21,620 bases of DNA from NCBI GenBank assembly GCA_009731375.1, contig BJOX01000193.1, positions 224,409-246,028 of the forward strand, written 5' to 3'. Under the pieces are notes generated by a model. That model saw only the letters and a list, made by a program, of their open reading frames with translations, was not told where the DNA came from and did no database searches. The translations under genes and the position numbers were made by a program. The first letter of the stretch is position 1. Each line of letters begins with the position of its first letter. Shown piece after piece: positions 1 through 9,098 of this stretch. Source of the stretch: Paulinella micropora (taxonomy: Eukaryota; Cercozoa; Imbricatea; Euglyphida).

Positions 1-213
1 TGTAATGGAGGTGGGAGCTCGTTCTGCAAGGGGCGCTTTATGGAACGAGCCCTGGCCCCGCCTGGTACTAGGGAGCTTTGGTATTGCCTGTATCAGTCCC
101 TTCCGTGCAAACATCACGGCTTAGCTGGGCATCGGGTTAATACTTTACCCACAGACTTCCTGGTTGACGAAATCAGAAGCTCCTTTTTTCTGACATTAGT
201 CGATATTTCATCT
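1..213 (+). repeat. Dispersed ~512-bp element, copy A (cut by window edge)
   Basis: This is the last ~213 bp of a sequence that recurs at 11142-11542, 15102-15624, 19570-19868 and 20038-20550. It runs from the CTGTAATGGAGG region to GATATTTCATC and then passes directly into a (TATC)n tract. The copies are almost identical over the shared part. The same end abuts TATC/GATA repeats in copies A, B, C, D and E, so that end looks like the element's true tail. The short open frames inside it resemble no protein I recognise. Element class is unknown; a SINE-like retroposon or other non-autonomous element is possible. Confidence 0.9.
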
Positions 214-217
214 ATCC

Positions 218-304
<87 letters not shown>
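212..304. repeat. (TATC)n microsatellite
   Basis: Near-perfect tetranucleotide tract joined directly to the tail of element copy A. Confidence 0.97.
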
Positions 305-325
305 GATCCATCCAATATAGGTCAC

Positions 326-401
326 ATTGTTGTTGTTGTTGTTGTCGTTGTTGTTGCTGTTGCTGTTGTTGTTGTTGCTGTTGTTTGTTGTTTGATGTTG
401 C

Positions 402-451
<50 letters not shown>

Positions 452-1016
452 GTTGTTGTTTGTTGTTGTTGCTGTCGTTGTTGTTGCTGTTGTTGTTGTT
501 GCTGTTGTTGTTGTTTGATGTTGCTGTTGTTGTTGTTGTTGTTGTTGTTGCTGCTGTTGTTGTTGTTTTTGTTGTTTGTTGTTGTTGTTGTTGTTGTTGA
601 TTGTTGATGATCGTTGATTGTTGATTGTTGTTGTTGATCGTTGTTGTTGTTGTTGTTGTTGTTGTTGGTTGTTGTTGTTGTTGTTGTTGTTGTTATTGTT
701 GTTATTGTTGTTGTTGTTGTTGTTTGTTGTTGTTGTTGTTTGTTGTTGTTGTTGTTGTTGTTGTTGGTTGTTGTTGTTGGTTGTTGTTGTTGTCGGTGTT
801 GTTGTCGTTGTCGTTGTTGTTGTTGTTGTTGTTGTTTTGTTGTTTGTTGTTGTTTCTTGTTGTTGTTGTTGTTGGTTGTTGTTGTTGGTTGTTGTTGTTG
901 GTTGTTGTTGTTGGTTGTTGTTGTTGGTTGTTGTTGTTGTTGTTGTTGTCGTCGTCGTCGTCGTTGTCGTTGTTGTTGTTGTTGTTGTTGTTGTGGTTGT
1001 TGTTGTTGTTGTCGTT

Positions 1017-1051
<35 letters not shown>

Positions 1052-1080
1052 TGATGATGATGATGTTGTTGTTGTTGCTT

Positions 1081-1112
<32 letters not shown>

Positions 1113-1125
1113 CTTGTTGTTGTTT
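326..1125. repeat. Long (GTT)n trinucleotide tract with GTC/ACG/ATG segments
   Basis: About 800 bp built of GTT/TTG words, with occasional GCT and GTC triplets, a GTC block near 948-965, and an ACG-to-ATG block at about 1022-1064. Inserted single bases create local longer periods, for example a 13-bp period at 874-939. Neither GTT permutations nor their complements (AAC, ACA, CAA) contain a stop codon, so long open frames on both strands are expected by composition and do not indicate genes. Confidence 0.97.
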
Positions 1126-1222
1126 GGTCTATATTCATACACATACACATGCACATATACATGTAAATATCCATCCATACGTCGATCGATCGATCGATCC
1201 ATCCATCCATCTATCCATCTAC

Positions 1223-1291
<69 letters not shown>

Positions 1292-1297
1292 GATCGA
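1126..1297. repeat. Mixed CATA / ATCC / CGAT / TATC tracts
   Basis: A short CATACA-rich stretch, then ATCC and CGAT words, then a (TATC)n run to 1290 and CGATCGATCG. No gene is visible. Confidence 0.9.
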
Positions 1298-1368
1298 TCG
1301 ATCAATACCATCGGGGGCGTTCAGGGTTATAGATTGCAAACAATAACTCACAGAAATCTCTGTTGCGA
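1298..1368 (+). repeat. 71-bp duplicated core, copy 1
   Basis: Starts TCGATCAATACCATC and ends CTCTGTTGCGA. It matches 1661-1730 with a few substitutions and a one-base length difference. Both copies follow a (TATC)n tract. A sub-motif, TTATAGATTGCAAACAAT, occurs again at 1383-1400 just downstream of this copy. Confidence 0.9.
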
Positions 1369-1407
1369 AAAAAATATTATTGTTATAGATTGCAAACAAT
1401 AGAGAGC

Positions 1408-1650
<243 letters not shown>

Positions 1651-1660
1651 TATCTATCTA

Positions 1661-1730
1661 TCGATCAATACCATCCGGGCGTTCGGGGTTATAGATTGCA
1701 AACAGTAACTCACAGAAATCTCTGTTGCGA
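1661..1730 (+). repeat. 71-bp duplicated core, copy 2
   Basis: Second copy of the block at 1298-1368, again directly after TATC repeats. After GTTGCGA the two copies diverge: copy 1 continues into A-rich sequence and copy 2 into ATGCGATGAAG. Confidence 0.9.
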
Positions 1731-1755
1731 ATGCGATGAAGATTGGCCTCATGAC

Positions 1756-1756
1756 T

Positions 1757-1805
<49 letters not shown>

Positions 1806-1890
1806 AAGAAAGAAAGAAAGAAAGAGAGAAAGAGAGAAAGGGAGAGAGAGAGAGAGAAAGAGAAAGAGAAAGAGAGAGAGAGAGAGAGAG
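1756..1890. repeat. (GA)n / (GAAA)n purine tract
   Basis: Almost pure purine strand of GA dinucleotides, with an internal block of GAAA units near 1800-1830. Confidence 0.97.
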
Positions 1891-2826
1891 ATGCCGCCAC
1901 AAAAAAGGCAATAGTGGGGGAGCGGACGGGACAAAAAGGTAATGAAAAGGCAGTAGATGGGGCAAAGAGGCAGTAGTGGGGCAGCGGACGGGACAGGAAG
2001 GCAATAGTGAGGCAGTAGATGAGGACAAAGAAGTAGTGGGGGAGTAGACGGGATAGAAAGGTAATGAAAAGGCAGTAGATGGGGACAAAGAGGCAGTAGC
2101 GGGGGAGCAGACGGGACAGGAAGGCCATAGTGAGGCAGTAGATGGGGACAACGAGGCAATAGTGGGAGAGTAAACGAGACAGAAAGGTAATGAAAAGGCA
2201 GTAGATGGGGACAAAGAGGCAGTAGCGGGGCAGCGGACGGGACAGGAAGGCAATAGTGAGGCAGTAGATGAGGACAAAGAAGTAGTGGGGGAGTAGACGG
2301 GACAGAAAGGTAATGAAAAGGCAGTAGATGGCGACAAAGAGGCATTAGCGGGGCAGCGGAAGGGACAGGAAGGCAATAGTGAGGCAGTAAATGGGAACAA
2401 CGAGGCAATAGTGGGGCAGCGGACGGGACAGGAAAGCAATGGTGAGGTAGTAGATGGGGACAAAGAGGCAATAGTGGAGCAGCGGACGGGACAGGAAGGC
2501 AATGGTGAGGCAGTAGATGGGGACAAAGAAGTAGTGGGGGAGTAGACGGGACAGAAAGGTAATGAAAAGGCAGTAGATGGGGACAAAGAGGCAGTAGCGG
2601 GGCAGCGGACGGGACAGGAAGGCCATAGTGAGGCAGTAGATGGGGACAACGAGGCAATAGTGGGGGAGTAAACGGGACAGAAAGGTAATGAAGAGGCAGT
2701 AGATGGGGACAAAGAGGCAATAGTGGGCAGCGAACGGGACAAGGAGGCAATGGTGAGGCAGTAGATGGGCCAGAAAGGTAGCCAAGTGGCTGCAGACGGG
2801 GACAACTAGGCAATAGAGTAGATGGG
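1891..2826. repeat. 63-bp minisatellite with 249-bp higher-order unit
   Basis: Monomers can be phased on the word ACAAAG/ACAACG, with starts at 1899, about 1962, 2025, 2085, 2148, 2211, 2274, 2334, 2397, 2460, 2523, 2583, 2646 and 2709. Spacing is 63 bp except for three 60-bp monomers starting at 2025, 2274 and 2523. The 60-bp type recurs every 249 bp, and the ACAACG variant (2148, 2397, 2646) recurs with the same 249-bp period, so four monomers form a higher-order unit repeated three times. Because 63 and 60 are multiples of three, reverse-strand frames stay open over much of the array. One-base indels at both ends (near 1962 and 2728) break the phase. I treat it as non-coding satellite-like DNA; a repetitive protein cannot be excluded. 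Confidence 0.95.
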
Positions 2827-2939
2827 GAGAAAGGTAATCAAGAGGGAGCAAAAGAAAAACAGTCAGAAGCTAGGAAGGGACTAGGAGAGAGCACAACACA
2901 CATGCCCTCCGTGCCTCCCTCCCTCTCTCGCTCGCTATA

Positions 2940-2940
<1 letters not shown>
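2827..2940. other. Purine-rich then pyrimidine-rich linker
   Basis: Array remnant and complex sequence, ending in a CTCCCTCCCTCTCTCG stretch just before the poly-C tract. No gene seen. Confidence 0.6.

Positions 2941-2986
<46 letters not shown>
2941..2986. repeat. Poly-C tract running into assembly gap
   Basis: 46 consecutive C bases end at the first N, so the true length is unknown. A homopolymer at a gap edge may be partly a sequencing or assembly artefact. Confidence 0.9.
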
Positions 2987-3507
2987 NNNNNNNNNNNNNN
3001 NNNNNNNNNNNNNNNNNNNNNNNNNNNNNNNNNNNNNNNNNNNNNNNNNNNNNNNNNNNNNNNNNNNNNNNNNNNNNNNNNNNNNNNNNNNNNNNNNNNN
3101 NNNNNNNNNNNNNNNNNNNNNNNNNNNNNNNNNNNNNNNNNNNNNNNNNNNNNNNNNNNNNNNNNNNNNNNNNNNNNNNNNNNNNNNNNNNNNNNNNNNN
3201 NNNNNNNNNNNNNNNNNNNNNNNNNNNNNNNNNNNNNNNNNNNNNNNNNNNNNNNNNNNNNNNNNNNNNNNNNNNNNNNNNNNNNNNNNNNNNNNNNNNN
3301 NNNNNNNNNNNNNNNNNNNNNNNNNNNNNNNNNNNNNNNNNNNNNNNNNNNNNNNNNNNNNNNNNNNNNNNNNNNNNNNNNNNNNNNNNNNNNNNNNNNN
3401 NNNNNNNNNNNNNNNNNNNNNNNNNNNNNNNNNNNNNNNNNNNNNNNNNNNNNNNNNNNNNNNNNNNNNNNNNNNNNNNNNNNNNNNNNNNNNNNNNNNN
3501 NNNNNNN
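2987..3507. other. Assembly gap (521 N)
   Basis: Undetermined bases between poly-C and a short complex island. Confidence 1.
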
Positions 3508-3810
3508 CCTCGGCGTTGTAAGGTGTCTAGAAAAACCTATCGCACCCCCCTGGACATCCACGTCTAACACACACACAAAACATATCTATGTATGTATGTA
3601 TGTATGTACATGTATGTACATGTATGTATGCCGTCCACATGTGTACCACAGAACAAACCAAAAGTTCATATGCATACACATATATGTATACGGAAATATA
3701 TTATAATAAAAATAAATAAATATAAAAATATAAAAATATAATTTATAAATACATATAAATATAAATATAAATATAAACATAAAAATAATTATATATATAT
3801 ATATATATAT
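3508..3810. other. Short island then TATG and AT-rich sequence
   Basis: About 80 bp of complex sequence (CCTCGGCGTTGTAAGG onward) is followed by TATG repeats, a small complex patch near 3630-3680, and strongly AT-rich TAAATA/TATAAA sequence ending in an (AT)n run. No coding potential seen. Confidence 0.75.
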
Positions 3811-3852
3811 GCATACATGCATACATACAAATTTATCCAAGTCTTGGCACAC
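3811..3852 (+). repeat. Duplicated core GCATACATGC...CAAGTCTTGGCACA, copy 1
   Basis: Follows (AT)n and ends CAAGTCTTGGCACA. It is paralogous to 4714-4750, which also follows (AT)n. In this copy the word array of 3850-4487 begins immediately after the core. Confidence 0.85.
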
Positions 3853-4487
3853 ACATCCACACGCACATCCACATCCGCACGCACATCCACATCCACATCA
3901 CATGCACATCCACATACACAATCCACAATCCAATATCCACAATCCACAATCCACAATCCAGAACCCACATCCACATCCACAATCCACAATCCACAATCCA
4001 CAATGCACAATCCACATGCACATCCACATGCACATGCAAAATCTACAATCCACATGCACAATCACAACCCATGATCCACAACCCACAATTGACAATCCAC
4101 ATGCACAATGCACAATCCACATGCACATGCACATCCACAATCCACAATCCACAATCCCACAATCCACAATCCCACAATCCACAACCCACAATCCACAATC
4201 CACATGCACATCCACATGCGCAATCCACAATCCACGTGCACAATCCACAACTCACAATCCACAATCCACAATCAACCCACAATCCACAACCCAGAACCCA
4301 CAATACACATGCACAATGCACAATGCACAATCCACAATCCACAACCCAGAACCCACAATACACATGCACATTCACAATGCACAATGCACAATGCACAATC
4401 CACATGCACATCCACATGCACAATCCACCATCCACATGCACAATCCACAATCCACATGCACAATCCACAATCCACATGCACATCCAG
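3850..4487. repeat. Patchwork array of 6- and 7-bp CACA words
   Basis: About 640 bp made almost entirely of CACATC, CACATG, CACAATC, CACAATG and CACAACC words, so 6- and 7-bp units are interleaved. Larger duplications are visible: the block from 4281 recurs from 4336 with a 55-bp offset. No plus-strand frame meets a stop over most of it, which follows from the words used and is not evidence of coding. Confidence 0.95.
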
Positions 4488-4594
4488 AGGTAGGTAGGTA
4501 GATAGGTAGATAGATAGATAGATAGATAGGTAGGTAGGTAGGTAGGTAGATAGATAGGTAGGTAGGTAGGTAGGTAGATAGGTAGGTAGGTAGG

Positions 4595-4645
<51 letters not shown>

Positions 4646-4646
4646 G
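4488..4646. repeat. (GGTA)n / (GATA)n
   Basis: Blocks of GGTA and GATA alternate, then pure GATA to 4646. Confidence 0.97.
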
Positions 4647-4902
4647 CATTTGCCCTGCTCAATCCACTGGGGGGCACATCATAATATATATATACATATA
4701 TATATATATATATGCATACATGCAAACATATTCAAGTCTTGGCACAATCCATGTGACCACAGGTTTTGCAGTAGGCAGGGCGGGCATTGTTGCGTTGACT
4801 CTGACGAAAGCTCTTAAGCATACTCACAGTGTGTCGCACGTGAGGCGCTCGATCCTATAGGTATAGGTAGGTAAAACATATTTTCCAGCCAGTTGTAGAC
4901 TT
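4647..4902. other. Complex island containing core copy 2
   Basis: Contains an (AT)n run and then 4714-4750, a paralog of 3811-3852 ending CAAGTCTTGGCACAATCC. About 150 bp of complex sequence follow, through GGCGCTCGATCC near 4840-4855. I looked for a tRNA or other RNA fold and found none convincing. No open frame of note. Confidence 0.7.
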
Positions 4903-5037
<135 letters not shown>

Positions 5038-5933
5038 NNNNNNNNNNNNNNNNNNNNNNNNNNNNNNNNNNNNNNNNNNNNNNNNNNNNNNNNNNNNNNN
5101 NNNNNNNNNNNNNNNNNNNNNNNNNNNNNNNNNNNNNNNNNNNNNNNNNNNNNNNNNNNNNNNNNNNNNNNNNNNNNNNNNNNNNNNNNNNNNNNNNNNN
5201 NNNNNNNNNNNNNNNNNNNNNNNNNNNNNNNNNNNNNNNNNNNNNNNNNNNNNNNNNNNNNNNNNNNNNNNNNNNNNNNNNNNNNNNNNNNNNNNNNNNN
5301 NNNNNNNNNNNNNNNNNNNNNNNNNNNNNNNNNNNNNNNNNNNNNNNNNNNNNNNNNNNNNNNNNNNNNNNNNNNNNNNNNNNNNNNNNNNNNNNNNNNN
5401 NNNNNNNNNNNNNNNNNNNNNNNNNNNNNNNNNNNNNNNNNNNNNNNNNNNNNNNNNNNNNNNNNNNNNNNNNNNNNNNNNNNNNNNNNNNNNNNNNNNN
5501 NNNNNNNNNNNNNNNNNNNNNNNNNNNNNNNNNNNNNNNNNNNNNNNNNNNNNNNNNNNNNNNNNNNNNNNNNNNNNNNNNNNNNNNNNNNNNNNNNNNN
5601 NNNNNNNNNNNNNNNNNNNNNNNNNNNNNNNNNNNNNNNNNNNNNNNNNNNNNNNNNNNNNNNNNNNNNNNNNNNNNNNNNNNNNNNNNNNNNNNNNNNN
5701 NNNNNNNNNNNNNNNNNNNNNNNNNNNNNNNNNNNNNNNNNNNNNNNNNNNNNNNNNNNNNNNNNNNNNNNNNNNNNNNNNNNNNNNNNNNNNNNNNNNN
5801 NNNNNNNNNNNNNNNNNNNNNNNNNNNNNNNNNNNNNNNNNNNNNNNNNNNNNNNNNNNNNNNNNNNNNNNNNNNNNNNNNNNNNNNNNNNNNNNNNNNN
5901 NNNNNNNNNNNNNNNNNNNNNNNNNNNNNNNNN
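5038..5933. other. Assembly gap (896 N)
   Basis: Largest gap in the window. It begins in a GA tract and ends in a 52-bp complex sliver (5934-5985). Confidence 1.
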
Positions 5934-6314
5934 AAACCTTGGCTAGGGTCTTTTCCAAACTAGTCAGAGTGTTAACGGCTCTGGGTATAATCAATCAATC
6001 AGTCAGTCAGTCAGTCAGTCAGTCAGTCAATCAATCAATCAATCAGTCAATCAGTCAATCAATCAGTCAGTAAGTCAGTTAATCAGTCAATCAGTCAATC
6101 AATCAAGTAATCAAGCAACAAGCAATCAAGCAATCAAGCAATCAAGCAAGCAAGCAAGCAAGAAATCAAGCAAGCAAGAAATCAAGAAATCAAGAAATCA
6201 AGAAATCAATCAAGTAATCAAGCAATCAAGCAATCAAGCAATCAAGCAAGAAATCAAGAAATCAAGAAATCAATCAAGTAATCAAGCAATCAAGCAATCA
6301 AGCAATCAAGCAAT
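5934..6314. repeat. AATC / AGTC / AAGC tetranucleotide mosaic
   Basis: After a short complex sliver (AAACCTTGGCTAGGG onward), the sequence is AATC and AGTC words, then AAGCAATC and AAATCAAG combinations. Confidence 0.95.
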
Positions 6315-6617
6315 CAGTCACTCCAGTCACTCCAGTCACTCCAGTCACGCCAGTCACGCCAGGCAAGCCAGGCAAGCCAGGCAAGCCAGGCAAGCCAGGC
6401 AAGCCAGGCAAGCCAGGCAAGCCAGGCAAGCCAAGCCCAAGCAAGCCCAAGCAAGCCCAAGCAAGCCCAAGCAAGCCCAAGCAAGCCCAAGCAAGCCCAA
6501 GCAAGCCCAAGCAAGCCCAAGCAAGCCCAAGCAAGCCCAAGCAAGCCCAAGCAAGCCCAGCAAGCCAAGCAAGCCAAGCAAGCCAAGCAAGCCAAGCAAG
6601 CCAAGCAAGCCAAGCAA
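6315..6617. repeat. Nonamer/decamer array with stepwise unit change
   Basis: Reads as CAGTCACTC x3, CAGTCACGC x2, CAGGCAAGC x8 (6360-6431), then a 10-bp unit CAAGCCCAAG repeated about 12 times to about 6559, then a 9-bp unit CAAGCCAAG about 6 times. Open frames on the reverse strand (Leu/Ala/Gly/Trp-rich) are by-products of the unit. Confidence 0.95.
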
Positions 6618-6632
6618 GCAAGCACAAGCAAG

Positions 6633-6700
<68 letters not shown>
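6618..6700. repeat. (AATC)n
   Basis: Short AAGC/CAAG transition, then a pure AATC run. Confidence 0.96.
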
Positions 6701-6840
6701 GAATTGAATCAATTGAATCAATTAAATCAAAAAAATCAAAAAAATCAAAAAAATCAAACCAATCAAATAATTTTTTTTTTTTTTTTTAAATTTTTTTTTT
6801 TAAATTTAATTTAATTTAATTTATTTTTTTTCTTTTCACT
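6701..6840. other. AT-rich segment with poly-T runs
   Basis: AATTGAATC words, then repeated AAAAAATC, then T runs interrupted by AAATTT. It is self-complementary in places. No gene seen. Confidence 0.8.
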
Positions 6841-7019
6841 TATTGAATGAATGAATCTCCACCTACCTGCCTACCTACTACCTACCTGTCTTCCTTCCTA
6901 GTTATCTGTCTATCTATCTATCTAACCTATCTGTCTATCTAATCCATCCATCCATCCATCCATCCATCCGACCATCCGTCCATCCATCCATCCATCCATC
7001 CATCCACCCACCCACCTCG
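6841..7019. repeat. CTAC / CTAT / TCCA tetranucleotides
   Basis: CCTA, TATC, ATCC and CACC words in succession. Confidence 0.93.
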
Positions 7020-7158
7020 GCATCAGGGAATCAGATTCAGTGAGGGAGGGAGGAAAATGTCGTAGCATCATTATGCGTGACGTACCTGTGTGTATAAGTA
7101 TGAATTATGTATGTATTATGTCTGTATGTATGTATGTATGTATGTATGTATGTATGTC

Positions 7159-7229
<71 letters not shown>

Positions 7230-7820
7230 CGTGTATGTATGTATGTATGTATGTATGTATGCATGTATGTATGTACGTAGCATCATTATGCGTACCGAAC
7301 CTGTGTGTATTAGTTATGTATGTATGTATGTATGTATGTATCTGTCTGTCTGTCTGTCTGTACGTATGTATGTATGGATGTATGTGTGTATGTATGTATG
7401 TATGTATGTATGTATGTATGTATGTCTGTCTGTCTGTCTGTCTGTATGTATGTATGGATGCATGCGTGTATGTATGTACGTATGTCTGTCTGTATGTATG
7501 TATGTATGTATGTATGTATGTATGTATGTATGTATGTATGTATGTACGTATGTATGTATGTATGTATGTATGTATGTATGTAGCATCATTATGCGTGCTG
7601 AACCTGTGTGTATTAGTTATGTATGTATGTATGTATGTATGTATGTCTGTCTGTCTGTCTGTCTGTATGTATGTATGTATGGATGTATGTGTGTATGTAT
7701 GTATGTCTGTCTGTCTGTCTGTATGTATGTATGGATGCATGTGTGTATGTATGTATGCCTGTCTGTCTGTCTGTCTGAATGTATGTATGTATCTATGTAT
7801 GTATGCATGTATGTATGTAT
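7020..7820. repeat. TATG/GTCT/GT array with three conserved cores
   Basis: A core starting TAGCATCATTATGCGT and ending CCTGTGTGTAT occurs at about 7063-7097, 7278-7310 and 7581-7613. TATG, TCTG and GT repeats separate the copies. Spacing of copies 2 and 3 is 303 bp, and the material after copies 2 and 3 shares the order TATG, TCTG, TATG, GGATG. This is a tandem duplication of core plus microsatellite. Confidence 0.93.
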
Positions 7821-7842
7821 TTCTCGGTTAGGTGACCGAGAA
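7821..7842. other. 8-bp stem hairpin
   Basis: TTCTCGGT and ACCGAGAA are perfect complements around a 6-base loop, placed exactly where the TATG array ends. Confidence 0.6.
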
Positions 7843-7857
7843 AACCACATCGTATCC

Positions 7858-7917
<60 letters not shown>

Positions 7918-7919
7918 GT
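7858..7919. repeat. (TATATG)n hexamer array
   Basis: About ten TATATG units, then a few TATG units up to the foldback at 7928. Confidence 0.96.
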
Positions 7920-7927
7920 ATGTATGT

Positions 7928-8003
7928 AAATTTTACGTGTTTTACGGGCTCGCCGGCCCGGCCCGGCTCGCCCGTAAAACACGTGCAAATTTTGGCTAGC
8001 CGC
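7928..8003 (+). mobile_element. Foldback/MITE-like element, copy 1 (left end eroded)
   Basis: A perfect 15-bp inverted pair, ACGTGTTTTACGGGC at 7935-7949 and its complement at 7970-7984, encloses a GC-rich loop of CCCGG words. The right flank carries GGCTAGCCGC (7994-8003), as in copy 2. The matching left flank is missing, replaced by TATG repeats. It shares stem sequence, loop type and right flank with 8077-8171 but differs at compensating stem positions (ACGGGC/GCCCGT versus GCGGGC/GCCCGC). Mobility is inferred from the foldback form and duplication only. Confidence 0.65.
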
Positions 8004-8076
8004 AGAAGATAATAGAATGAGTAATTTACCGGTCACCTCCACAAAATGTGGTCAGCTTGCCGATAAAACTACATAT

Positions 8077-8171
8077 GCGGCGCGCCAAATTTGACGTGTT
8101 TTGCGGGCTCTCTCGCCGGCCCGGCCCGGCCCGGCTCGCCCGCAAAACACGTCAAATTTGTGGCTAGCCGC
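8077..8171 (+). mobile_element. Foldback/MITE-like element, copy 2 (complete)
   Basis: A perfect 22-bp inverted repeat, 8087-8108 with 8138-8159 (AAATTTGACGTG... paired with ...CACGTCAAATTT), lies inside outer arms GCGGC (8077-8081) and GCCGC (8167-8171). The 29-base loop contains CCGGCCCGGCCCGGCCCGG, one CCCGG unit more than copy 1. The reverse strand of the loop carries three GGG runs and one GG. It could be a foldback transposon relic, a MITE, or a transcribed hairpin. Confidence 0.7.
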
Positions 8172-8275
8172 GTAATAGATAATAGACTTAGTGTGAGTAC
8201 TGACGCTTTCTTGCAGGTTCCAAGGCTCTATCGTTAGCCAGACGACTATGGGTCGCTCGATCGATCAAGGTCTAC
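8172..8275. other. Complex island after foldback
   Basis: About 100 bp of complex sequence. It includes GACGACTATGGGTCGCTCGA (8242-8261), a diverged relative of the core at 8396-8430. A TTTCTTGCAG string near 8207-8216 resembles a splice acceptor, but no exon is supported. The 73 bp between the two foldbacks (8004-8076) are likewise complex and unassigned. Confidence 0.5.
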
Positions 8276-8336
8276 ATTACATACATTACGTAAATACATA
8301 CACTTACATACATACATACATACATACACACACATG

Positions 8337-8399
<63 letters not shown>

Positions 8400-8427
8400 C
8401 GTTTTCAAGTCGACTAAGGGTTGCTCG

Positions 8428-8474
<47 letters not shown>

Positions 8475-8573
8475 TATATATCGTTTTCCAGCTGACTAAG
8501 GGTCTATATATATGTTTATGTATGTATGTATGCATGTATGCATGTATGTATGTATGCATGTATGTAGGTATAT
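8276..8573. repeat. CATA / (AT)n tracts with CGACTAAGGG cores
   Basis: Cores at 8396-8430 (TATATCGTTTTCAAGTCG onward) and 8476-8503 (TATATCGTTTTCCAGCTG onward) are separated by (AT)n. TATG/CATG repeats follow. Confidence 0.9.
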
Positions 8574-8619
8574 GTATGAATACATTTAACCTGGTATCGA
8601 GACTTTTGGCGTAGTTGCT

Positions 8620-8657
<38 letters not shown>

Positions 8658-8751
8658 TATACACACACATATATGAATATAAATATATAATGTATGTATG
8701 TGTATGAATACATTTAAGCTGGTATCGAGACTTTTGGCGTAGTTGCTTCTC

Positions 8752-8788
<37 letters not shown>

Positions 8789-9043
8789 TAATGTATGTAT
8801 GTGTATGAATACATTTAAGCTGGTATCGAGGCTTTTGGCGTAGTTGCTTCTCATATATATATATATATATATATATACATACATATATATATATATACAT
8901 ACATATATAATGTATGTATGTGTATGAATACATTTAACCTGGTATCGAGACTTTTGGCGTAGTTATTTTCTCATATATATATAATGTATGTGTATGAATA
9001 CATCTAACCTGGTATCGAGACTTTTGGCGTAGTTGCTTCTCAT
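8574..9043 (+). repeat. Five copies of a 52-bp core separated by AT repeats
   Basis: The core starts GTATGAATACATTTAA, includes CTGGTATCGAGAC and TTTTGGCGTAGTT, and ends CTTCTCAT. It occurs at 8574-8625, 8702-8753, 8803-8854, 8922-8974 and 8992-9043. AT and ACAT repeats of different length separate the copies, so the period varies (128, 101, 119, 70 bp). A partial copy (GCTTCTCATAGCTTGCCACC) lies at 9159-9178, repeating the extended end of copy 5. Confidence 0.95.
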
Positions 9044-9053
9044 AGCTTGCCAC

Positions 9054-9098
<45 letters not shown>

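Noticed and set aside
296-1210. 304-codon reverse open frame rich in Thr, Asn and Gln, with overlapping forward Leu/Val/Cys frames
   Set aside because: GTT permutations contain no stop codon on either strand, so long frames in every phase are automatic. There is no start context, domain or codon structure.
3809-4501. 230-codon forward frame rich in His, Asn, Pro and Gln
   Set aside because: It is a direct translation of CACATC/CACAATC words; other phases of the same strand are open too.
4840-4860. GCTCGATCC as a tRNA B box
   Set aside because: It misses the consensus at a key base, no A box or cloverleaf could be found at the right distance, and no T run follows.
6298-6643. Three overlapping reverse frames of Leu/Ala/Trp/Gly repeats
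   Set aside because: By-product of 9- and 10-bp simple units; no independent coding signal.
7040-7929. Tyr/Val/Cys/Met repeat frames of over 250 codons
   Set aside because: TATG and TCTG repeats give Met-Tyr-Val-Cys in phase; no non-repeat protein segment is present.
8207-8216. TTTCTTGCAG as a 3' splice site
   Set aside because: No open exon follows before repeats, and no donor or coding context is visible.
8574-9043. Regularly recurring cores with differing spacers, resembling a CRISPR array
   Set aside because: Spacers are AT microsatellites of very unequal length, cores are about 52 bp, no cas genes are present and the DNA is eukaryotic in character.
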